20,654 nt of DNA, from positions 1-20,654 of the IMG/VR virus record IMGVR_UViG_3300043540_000753. One strand, written 5' to 3'. The stretch comes from a virus. Numbering within the stretch: the first letter of the stretch is position 1; every line of letters begins with the position of its first letter. Shown here in pieces: positions 15,098 to 20,654 of this stretch. The position numbers and the translations under genes were made by a program. Under the pieces are notes generated by a model. It was not told the origin of the DNA, did no database searches, and saw nothing but the letters and a program-made list of their open reading frames with translations.

Positions 15098-16413
15098 CAT
15101 TCCCCTTCCACGTGGCCCACCGGCTCGGCCACCACCTCAATGCCAGCGTCAGCGAATGCGCGCCCGGACCCTTCTTGGGTCGCGCTCTCCCCGGTGAATG
15201 CCTGCCACCGGAGCACGGCCACGTCGCAGTACTTCGGGTCCAGTTCAACCACGCGCGCCTGGCGGTTGGTCTTCTCGCACGCGATGATCGTCGTCCCGCT
15301 GCCGCCGAACGGATCGAGGATCGTGTCGCGGGTCTTGCTGTTGTTGCGGATCGCGCGCTCCACCAGCTCCACCGGCTTCATGGTGGGATGTTCACGGTTG
15401 GCGGCGGGCCGCTTGATCATCCAGGCGTCGCCCTGGTTGCGGTCGCCGCACCAGAAGTGGGTTGTGCCCTCGCGCCACCCGTACAGAATCGGTTCGTACT
15501 GGCGGCGGTAGTCTCCCCAGCCCAATGTGAAGTGGTTCTTCACCCAGATCAAGAAGGTAGACCAATGCCCGCCCGCCTCCGTAAACGCCTGGTGGAGCGT
15601 GTGCAACTCCGACGAGGACATGCAGATGTAGATTGCGCCCTTGGTCACGGCCAGCATGTTGGCCGAGGCGTCCCGCAGGAAGTCGAAGAACTTGCTCCCG
15701 AGCTTGTCGTTCTGGATCTTGAGCTTCTTTTCGGTCCTGCCCTGGTAGTTGATGTTGTAGGGCGGATCGGTGAAGACCATGTCGGCCAAGCCGCCGGCCA
15801 TGACCTTTTCGATATCGGCCATCTGCGTGGCATCGCCGCACAGCAACCGGTGCTGGCCCAGCAACCAGACGTCGCCCGGCGCCGTGATGGCGCGCTCCGG
15901 CTCCTCCGGGACCGCGTCGTCGTCCGTCAGGCCGTCGCGCGAGTCTTCGGTCAGAATGTCCTCGATCTCTTCGTCGGTGAAGCCGACCAGGTCGAGGTCG
16001 AAGGATTCCGCCTTGAGCGATTCCAATTCCACGCGCAACATCTCCTCGTCCCATCCGGCGCTCAGGGCCAGACGGTTGTCGGCGAGGATCAGCGCGCGCC
16101 GCTGCGTTTCGGAGAGGTGGTCCAGCACGATCACCGGGACCTCGTCCATCCCGAGTTTGCGCGCGGCTGCCAGGCGGGCGTGGCCGGCAATGATCACGCC
16201 GTCCGCGCCGGCCAGGATCGGATTGGTCCACCCGAACTCGACGATGCTGGCGGCGACCTGCGCCACCTGCTCCTCCGAGTGCGTCCGGGCGTTTCTGATG
16301 TAGGGAATCAGCTTATCGATCGGCCAGAATTGAACGGCGAGATCGTGGAAGCGCGGAGACGCACCGCCCACAGGGGCGACCTCCCGATTCTTGATGCGCG
16401 ATCTCGCCGTCAT
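15097..16413 (-). CDS. ParB-domain DNA methyltransferase with DPPY motif
   Basis: The 438-aa protein fuses an N-terminal ParB/Srx-like domain (about 27-155; GHARLAAARKLG at 77-88) to an N4/N6 amino-methyltransferase. The catalytic TDPPYN lies at 215-220 and the SAM-binding LDPFGGSGTT at 366-375, the beta-class order. DPPY is used by many adenine-N6 methyltransferases and some cytosine-N4 ones, so the base is not certain. Its role is probably to methylate phage DNA, hiding it from host restriction. It is the last gene of the modification operon, three bases after the 199-aa gene. Its ParB part is closely similar to that of the second methyltransferase, pointing to duplication. Confidence 0.88.
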   Translation of the reverse strand: MTARSRIKNREVAPVGGASPRFHDLAVQFWPIDKLIPYIRNARTHSEEQVAQVAASIVEFGWTNPILAGADGVIIAGHARLAAARKLGMDEVPVIVLDHLSETQRRALILADNRLALSAGWDEEMLRVELESLKAESFDLDLVGFTDEEIEDILTEDSRDGLTDDDAVPEEPERAITAPGDVWLLGQHRLLCGDATQMADIEKVMAGGLADMVFTDPPYNINYQGRTEKKLKIQNDKLGSKFFDFLRDASANMLAVTKGAIYICMSSSELHTLHQAFTEAGGHWSTFLIWVKNHFTLGWGDYRRQYEPILYGWREGTTHFWCGDRNQGDAWMIKRPAANREHPTMKPVELVERAIRNNSKTRDTILDPFGGSGTTIIACEKTNRQARVVELDPKYCDVAVLRWQAFTGESATQEGSGRAFADAGIEVVAEPVGHVEGE

Positions 16414-16416
16414 GGG

Positions 16417-17016
16417 TTATACCGACTTGGGCTGCGCCTGATTCACCACGTTGGCGATGGACGCCGTCGCCGTGGCGAGGGCCTGGACGATCTGCTGCAA
16501 CGTCGCCAGGACCGGCGTGATGGTGGCGTCCACTTGCTTGGCGACGGCAGCGGCCACGGCTTCCGCCGCCACCGCCGTGCCGGCACCGGCAACCGCTCCC
16601 GTGGTGTCCACGATCCGGTTGGCGGTTGCCGCGCCGCCGCGCAGGTTGTCGCCCGCGCCCGTGGTGACCGGGTTGCCCAGATCGTAGGCCGTCTCGTAGG
16701 CCCAGATGTCGGCGTGCCGCTGGCGATCCGTCTGGATGTTCGCCAGATGCTTGCGGAGTTCGTGGATCGAGGCGAAATGCTCTTCGTTGATCTTCGCCTG
16801 GAGCGTCTGGAGTTGGTCGAACGAGTTCAACGTCCGTGCGTTGATGTCGTCGAAGTGCGTCTGGCTGCGGCGGGCCGAGGTCAACGAGACGTCCTGGAAC
16901 TCGTCGTAGGTCCGCTTTCCGTTGAGTGCGTTCAGTTCGGAGTGAGCCTTGAAGAACTCATCCGTCCCGGTTTCGAATTCGCGTTCGCCCTGGTTGGGGG
17001 TGGCTACTTCGGGCAT
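16417..17016 (-). CDS. Unknown helical protein between two methyltransferases (199 aa)
   Basis: A 199-aa protein with no recognised family. The N-terminal half is polar and probably coiled coil (SFDQLQTLQAKINEEHFASI and ELRKHLANIQTDRQRHADIW). The C-terminal half is Ala/Val/Thr-rich (AGAGTAVAAEAVAAAVAKQVDATITPVLATL), with the look of a long hydrophobic helix or a membrane-seeking segment. AAAGGAG lies eight bases before the ATG at 17016 and is enclosed in a small inverted repeat (17024-17038). It is co-directional with both methyltransferases, three bases from the next one. Possibilities are a subunit of the modification system or a virion protein; nothing in the sequence decides. Confidence 0.55.
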   Translation of the reverse strand: MPEVATPNQGEREFETGTDEFFKAHSELNALNGKRTYDEFQDVSLTSARRSQTHFDDINARTLNSFDQLQTLQAKINEEHFASIHELRKHLANIQTDRQRHADIWAYETAYDLGNPVTTGAGDNLRGGAATANRIVDTTGAVAGAGTAVAAEAVAAAVAKQVDATITPVLATLQQIVQALATATASIANVVNQAQPKSV

Positions 17017-17067
17017 ATGCTTTGATCTCCTTTAGATCGAGTCGCTTGTTGGTTTGAAGTTTGATGG

Positions 17068-18627
17068 TTAGGACGCCTTTTGCTTGCGTCCGTAAAACGG
17101 ATTCGGGCCGTGGTGCTGGATGGCCCTCGAATCGGAGGCCCTGGGATTCAACGCCAGATTGACGTCCACGCCCCGCTTCTCCGCGACGGCTGTGAACGTC
17201 TCCGCGCCGTTCAGCGTCGGCATGTCGCCGGTGAGGTTGATCATCCGGCGTAAGATCACGTCGCAGTACCCCGGCGAGATCTCCGCGCCATATCCGCTCC
17301 GCCCCAGCACGTCCGCGGCAGCCATCGTGGTGCCGGAGCCCATAAATGGGTCGTACACCACGTCACCCGGGTCGCTGAACGCCAGCAGGAAGAACTCCAC
17401 CAGCGCGCGGGGAAACGGAGCGGAGTGCGATCCCTGGCTGCTCTCCGACTTGACCTCGATCACGTTGGACGGTCGCGCAACGCCTGCGAATCGACCGTTC
17501 GAATCCGACAGACTATTGCGCGACCGCTGCCAGGCATTCTGATTCTTGCCGCCATCCGCTGCTGCGCCACGCGGTCCAGTGCCCAGCAATCCACTTCCGG
17601 ACGTCGACTTCGGATTGCCCGGGCTGTAGTCGAAGCAATCCTCGGACTCGTGCCCCACCCGCTTCGGCCGGAATTTGATCTGCTGCTGGCGGCAGAAGTG
17701 AAACACCGGTTCCCAGGCGTTCTTGAAGCGGTTTCCCCAGCCGCCCGGCACGCCGTTGTCGGTCTTGCGCCAGCAGAATTCATCCACGAATCGCCAACCC
17801 CACTGCCGCCGGTGGGCGATGACGAGGTCCTTCACGTACAAGTCGCGCTCCCCGTCGCCAGCATGCTCCTTGATATTCAGGAAGAAGGAGCCATCTGGTG
17901 CCAGGATGGACTCGACTCCGGCCGCGACCGCGCCAAACCAGTCCACATACTGGTCCGGAGGGATCGGTTTGAAGCCGCTGGTGGCGTCGTACTCGCGCTG
18001 CGTCGCGTAGGGCGGCGACGTGACGACCACATTGGCCAGGACGCCGCCGAATAGAGCGCGAATCGTATTCCCGTCGCGGCAATCGCCGCAAATCAGGCGG
18101 TGACTGCCGATCCACCACACATCTCCTGGCCGGGTTACCGGCTGGGCTGGCGGTTCCGGGACGTCATCCTGCACATCCGGCGGCGGCGCTTCGTTATCGG
18201 CGAGCAATGCCTCCAGTTCGGAGTCGCTGAAGCCCACCAGCGCCAGGTCCATGCCCTCGGTTTCGAGTTCGCGGAGTTCGCTGGCCAGCACCTTCTCGTC
18301 CCACCCTGCGTTCATGGCGAGCCGGTTGTCCGCGATGATGTACGCCCGCCGCTGAGTCTCGCTGAGGTGGTCCAGCACCACCACCGGAACCTCGGCGAGA
18401 CCCAATTTGCGGGCAGCCAGGAGGCGACCGTGGCCGGCAATGATCCCATCCATGGAATCGACAAGGATCGGGTTGGTGAAGCCAAACTCCACGATGGACG
18501 CCGCTATCTGCGCGACCTGCTCTGGAGAGTGCGTCCTGGCGTTCCGCGCGTACGGCACCAGGCGGGCGGTCGGCCAGATCTCGATGCGCCGCGCCATGGC
18601 GGGCGTGATGGTCGCCGCTTCAGTCAT
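17068..18627 (-). CDS. ParB-domain DNA methyltransferase with SPPY motif
   Basis: The 519-aa protein carries a ParB-like domain (about 15-145) and an amino-methyltransferase domain with TSPPYATQ (203-210) and YDPFMGSGTTMAAAD (425-439). SPPY is typical of cytosine-N4 methyltransferases, unlike the DPPY of its neighbour, and it has a longer middle region (about 285-405) that would be the target recognition part. The start at 18627 is chosen because it forms an ATGA overlap with the queD stop; a longer frame reaches 18657 but would run into queD. The ParB parts of the two proteins share long stretches such as VLDHLSETQRRA, so they are paralogues. The shared operon with dpdA and queD suggests combined DNA protection. 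Confidence 0.88.
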   Translation of the reverse strand: MTEAATITPAMARRIEIWPTARLVPYARNARTHSPEQVAQIAASIVEFGFTNPILVDSMDGIIAGHGRLLAARKLGLAEVPVVVLDHLSETQRRAYIIADNRLAMNAGWDEKVLASELRELETEGMDLALVGFSDSELEALLADNEAPPPDVQDDVPEPPAQPVTRPGDVWWIGSHRLICGDCRDGNTIRALFGGVLANVVVTSPPYATQREYDATSGFKPIPPDQYVDWFGAVAAGVESILAPDGSFFLNIKEHAGDGERDLYVKDLVIAHRRQWGWRFVDEFCWRKTDNGVPGGWGNRFKNAWEPVFHFCRQQQIKFRPKRVGHESEDCFDYSPGNPKSTSGSGLLGTGPRGAAADGGKNQNAWQRSRNSLSDSNGRFAGVARPSNVIEVKSESSQGSHSAPFPRALVEFFLLAFSDPGDVVYDPFMGSGTTMAAADVLGRSGYGAEISPGYCDVILRRMINLTGDMPTLNGAETFTAVAEKRGVDVNLALNPRASDSRAIQHHGPNPFYGRKQKAS

Positions 18628-18992
18628 TGGCCCAGGCCCGGATCCTCGTACACGCATCCGGTCGTCGTGCTCTCCGCAACCTCGATCCGGAACAACTCCG
18701 GCAGATCCACCTTGATCTGTTCAAACAACCAAGGCGCCAGGATCTCGGTGGTCGGATTGCCCAAGCCGGGGATCTCGTTCAGGACGCGGTGGTCGATCCG
18801 GTCGATCACCGCGCCGACCTTCTCCGCGATCACCGAGTAGTCGACAATCATGCCCTGGATGCCGATTGCGCCACGGCACCACACGCGCACACGGTAGGTG
18901 TGGCCGTGCATCCGGCCGCACTTATGTCCGTCTGGAACGTGCGGCAACCAGTGCGCGGAGTCGAAATGGAAGTCCTTCCAGATGCTGATCAT
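18624..18992 (-). CDS. queD: 6-carboxy-tetrahydropterin synthase
   Basis: The 122-aa protein makes 6-carboxy-5,6,7,8-tetrahydropterin from dihydroneopterin triphosphate, an early step to the 7-deazaguanines preQ0 and preQ1. The family motifs are intact: FDSAHWLP with His14, the HKCGRMHGHTY block with catalytic Cys25 and zinc ligands His29 and His31, IDHRVLN with Asp67-His68, PTTEILAPWL with Glu83, and AEST with Glu107. The start at 18992 gives the usual family length and overlaps the dpdA stop as ATGA; an upstream frame to 19115 lies within dpdA. In this place it most likely supplies a DNA-modification precursor rather than tRNA queuosine. Confidence 0.92.
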   Translation of the reverse strand: MISIWKDFHFDSAHWLPHVPDGHKCGRMHGHTYRVRVWCRGAIGIQGMIVDYSVIAEKVGAVIDRIDHRVLNEIPGLGNPTTEILAPWLFEQIKVDLPELFRIEVAESTTTGCVYEDPGLGQ

Positions 18993-19714
18993 CCGAACAA
19001 CTCCTCTTGCCGCGGAATGCCCGCCCACACTGCCGCGCTGTTCGCGCCTTCGTAATGGTCGAGGAGCACCTGCGCCTTCACCGCATCGGAGCACTGCCTG
19101 TAACACCCGCCCCAATTCGTCGTGCCCACCCCACGCGACACGCCGGCAGAATCAGCGGAAGCCAAAGGCAGGAACTTACAGATGCCGGGCCGCAACATCC
19201 GGAGACCGTGAATCTTCGTGGTGGGCTTCCCGTCGCAGCACACCGCGCTCATGATCTCCTGCATGCGGCTCCACCACCGTGTGGTTCCGATGGTCGCGTA
19301 CTGTGCGCTCGAACCAAGCGCGACGCGCGGCCAGTCAGCCGCCAGGCGCTGCAACCGTTCCATGGGCTCATGGAAGTGCCACACCGGCACGCCCGCGAAC
19401 TTTCCGAACGGCCACTGCGCAAGGAGTTCGTCGTTGGCCGATTGGTCGCCGTCGATTACATCGGGGATCAACGCCCACTCGAAGCCGGGATGCCGATGCC
19501 ACTGCTCGACCCAGTCGTAGTAGGAACGCCAGTCGATGTCGACGCCTTGCTTCCACACCGAGAAGGCCCCGTTATCGAGTACAAACGACTGGGCGACTTC
19601 CGCAGCGATGGCGATCTGCTGCGGGTCCGCGAACGACACCAGTGCGTGGCGGCGCTTCCAGATCTCGACCGCGACCTGCCAGGTCGAATGCCTGCCTCCG
19701 TGGTAGTGGATCAC
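18989..19714 (-). CDS. dpdA: DpdA-like 7-deazaguanine DNA transglycosylase (TGT paralogue)
   Basis: The 241-aa protein resembles DpdA, a tRNA-guanine transglycosylase relative that swaps guanine in DNA for a 7-deazaguanine. In order it shows VLDNGAFSVW with Asp47 (compare DSGGF of TGT), ALIPDVIDGD with Asp85, VALGSS (131-136), KIHGLRML (167-174), and ASADSAGVSRG with Asp188 in the nucleophile position. The zinc site of tRNA-type TGT is not apparent, as expected for a DNA-acting enzyme. The start is a GTG at 19714, with an in-frame TGA nine bases upstream, so it cannot begin earlier. The stop overlaps queD by four bases. The family call rests on motif reading; the exact DpdA subgroup and the final base are unknown. 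Confidence 0.72.
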   Translation of the reverse strand: MIHYHGGRHSTWQVAVEIWKRRHALVSFADPQQIAIAAEVAQSFVLDNGAFSVWKQGVDIDWRSYYDWVEQWHRHPGFEWALIPDVIDGDQSANDELLAQWPFGKFAGVPVWHFHEPMERLQRLAADWPRVALGSSAQYATIGTTRWWSRMQEIMSAVCCDGKPTTKIHGLRMLRPGICKFLPLASADSAGVSRGVGTTNWGGCYRQCSDAVKAQVLLDHYEGANSAAVWAGIPRQEELFG

Positions 19715-19936
19715 GCCAAATCAGCCGCCCTTTCGCGCCCGTGTGCCCCGTGTCGCGCCGTTTGCCTCCGGGTGGCATGGCTGGCCAATCCGCCGCCACG
19801 GGCGCGCCCCGTCGCACCTGACCGCCCGACCGCCTCTTTTTGCGTCTATCGCTAGCGGAATTGTGCAATCGTGCAACGCGCCGCCCGCCGTCGCCCGGAA
19901 GTACCTAAAAGTTCAGGGTTTGGCGGTTGGATTGCT
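19715..19936. other. 222-bp gap before dpdA
   Basis: No convincing gene lies here. A minus-strand frame from 19868 runs into dpdA, starts with TTG and is Arg-rich, which looks like composition rather than a gene. The gap contains a tandem GTGCAATC GTGCAA at 19863-19876, a possible protein-binding site, and no clear terminator. A promoter for dpdA and queD may be here, but no good -35/-10 pair was found. Confidence 0.35.
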
Positions 19937-20098
19937 CTACGCGGCATCGTCCACATCCAGGTCGCTCGCGTCGCCGGTCGTGCCGCACTGCAAGCACCTG
20001 AACCTCTCGCCAGCATCGAGGTAGCCCGTCTGCGGGCAGGTGCCGAAGTCGTACGGCTCGACGACGACGTTCTCGCTATTGCACTCGGGGCATCGCAT
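19937..20098 (-). CDS. Zinc-ribbon protein (53 aa)
   Basis: A 53-aa acidic protein beginning MRCPECNSENVVVEPYDFG, with a second knuckle RFRCLQCGTTGD. Cys3, Cys6, Cys35 and Cys38 form a standard four-cysteine zinc ribbon, and a fifth cysteine lies at 21. The ATG at 20098 is two bases after the stop of the 112-aa gene, so the pair is co-transcribed. Such small ribbons bind nucleic acid or act as adaptors to larger enzymes. The closeness to dpdA suggests a part in modification or early phage functions, but no direct evidence shows it. Real coding is supported by the motif and by the tight spacing. Confidence 0.65.
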   Translation of the reverse strand: MRCPECNSENVVVEPYDFGTCPQTGYLDAGERFRCLQCGTTGDASDLDVDDAA

Positions 20099-20100
20099 CG

Positions 20101-20439
20101 TCAGGCCGCCGGTGCCATGCAGTCGAGCAGGACGCGCAGAAAGATCGACCGCACCTCGGGAGGGGCAAGCAGCGATTCAGCGTGCCCGCCTTGCAGCGGA
20201 CGGAGTTTCCAGCAGTGGTGGCCGTCGCTGAGCGGTTGCTCGAAGGAATAGCCAGTGCCCATGTACTGCCGGACCGTGGTCGGATGCGGATCGCCAGGAC
20301 GGCGATACAGGACTACGCGGTTGAGGTGCCCCTTGCGGCGCACCAACTTGGCGAGGCCGGCGTTCTCCAGCCGGAGCGCGCGCTTCTCATTGATGAAATC
20401 GAGGAGGGCACAATCATACGAGTAGAGCGGAATGGACAT
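20101..20439 (-). CDS. Hypothetical protein (112 aa)
   Basis: A 112-aa basic protein with no recognised family. It begins MSIPLYSYDCALLDFINEKRALRLENAG, continues with LAKLVRRKGHLNRVVLYRRPG, then has a segment RQYMGTGYSFEQPL and a C-terminal helix (PPEVRSIFLRVLLDCM). The middle resembles small phage early proteins. GGTGA lies four bases before the ATG at 20439. It is the first complete gene of the minus-strand block in this window and is followed at once by the zinc-ribbon gene. Confidence 0.55.
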   Translation of the reverse strand: MSIPLYSYDCALLDFINEKRALRLENAGLAKLVRRKGHLNRVVLYRRPGDPHPTTVRQYMGTGYSFEQPLSDGHHCWKLRPLQGGHAESLLAPPEVRSIFLRVLLDCMAPAA

Positions 20440-20487
20440 AGGTCACCATTTGGCTCGCTCGTTGTTCCGCTGTAAGTTGGTAGGGGC

Positions 20488-20652
20488 TTAGGCTTGTAGA
20501 AACAGTTTGCCCATGCGGATGCGGGAAAGAGTTTTGAATCGAGGCGTCCCGGCGCCTCGCGACACGCTACTACTGCAATTCTCACAGAAACAGAATCGCG
20601 CGTCAACGTTTTTGCGAATCGGCAAACGCACGAGGCGGTCAACCACTCGCGG
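20488..20652 (-). CDS. Possible C-terminal end of a gene entering from the right
   Basis: A frame open from the right edge to TAA at 20488 gives 54 residues with a CxCxxC motif (ARFCFCENC) and a basic end (RFKTLSRIRMGKLFLQA). The cysteine cluster suggests a real zinc-binding tail, but a second frame on the same strand is equally open here, so the call is weak. The stretch also contains the hairpin at 20540-20559 and a promoter-like pair. Confidence 0.3.
   Translation of the reverse strand, partial: PRVVDRLVRLPIRKNVDARFCFCENCSSSVSRGAGTPRFKTLSRIRMGKLFLQA
20540..20559. repeat. Inverted repeat (7-bp stem)
   Basis: CGAGGCG and CGCCTCG enclose a six-base loop. On the minus strand it is followed by ATTCAAAACTCTTT, which is only loosely T-rich. 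It could be a weak terminator or an operator upstream of the 112-aa gene. Confidence 0.4.
20578..20606 (-). promoter_or_regulatory. Promoter-like pair upstream of the modification block
   Basis: On the minus strand TTGACG (20606-20601) and GAGAAT (20583-20578) are separated by 17 bases. The -35 box is good and the -10 box moderate. It lies about 140 bases before the 112-aa gene. If the partial frame at the right edge is a gene, this pair lies within it and may be chance. Confidence 0.3.
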
Positions 20653-20654
20653 GC

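Noticed and set aside
15112-17025. Long plus-strand open frame (637 codons) opposite the methyltransferase gene
   Set aside because: It is antisense to the methyltransferase and 199-aa genes, which have motifs and ribosome binding sites; this frame has none.
18992-19115. Longer N-terminus for QueD
   Set aside because: The extension lies within dpdA and has no family likeness. The ATG at 18992 gives the normal QueD start and an ATGA overlap.
19572-19868. Minus-strand frame of 98 codons overlapping the start of dpdA
   Set aside because: It starts with TTG, is Arg/Pro-rich, lacks a ribosome binding site and overlaps dpdA in another frame.

Overview
The window is part of a phage or prophage genome in a GC-rich bacterium. 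AGGAGG-type ribosome binding sites are common, but no taxonomically diagnostic host gene is present. Integrase, lysis, replication and repressor genes are absent, so the sequence cannot show whether it is an integrated prophage or a free phage. No tRNA, rRNA or CRISPR array was seen.

Positions 1-13848, read right to left on the minus strand, hold a head and tail module in nearly the gene order of phage lambda. The order is TerS, TerL, a gpW-like connector, portal, S49 protease with a nested scaffold, decoration protein, major capsid protein E, two small proteins at the FI position, a gpFII-like protein, a gpZ-like protein, a gpU-like protein, a 51-aa protein, the tail tube, a tail chaperone with an apparent -1 frameshift extension, and the start of a tape measure protein cut by the left edge. 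Long-tailed (siphovirus-type) particles are therefore expected. Two cargo genes (morons) interrupt the module. Both carry PD-(D/E)XK nuclease-like motifs. One lies between the chaperone and the tape measure (1158-2012, minus). The other lies between gpW and the portal on the opposite strand (10778-11212, plus), with a promoter placed so that its mRNA would be leaderless.

Positions 13849-15097 hold a short plus-strand cassette: a DUF3489 protein, two small acidic proteins, a 17-bp direct repeat before the first two genes, and two clear intrinsic terminators.

Positions 15097-20439, on the minus strand, look like a DNA-modification operon. In transcription order they hold a 112-aa unknown, a 53-aa zinc-ribbon protein, a DpdA/TGT-like transglycosylase, QueD, a ParB-methyltransferase fusion with an SPPY motif, a 199-aa unknown, and a second ParB-methyltransferase fusion with a DPPY motif. 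ATGA overlaps couple dpdA to queD and queD to the first methyltransferase gene. The most interesting reading is that this phage replaces some guanines with a 7-deazaguanine and also methylates its DNA, giving layered protection against host restriction. The other precursor genes (folE, queE, queC) are not in the window and would have to come from the host or from elsewhere in the phage.
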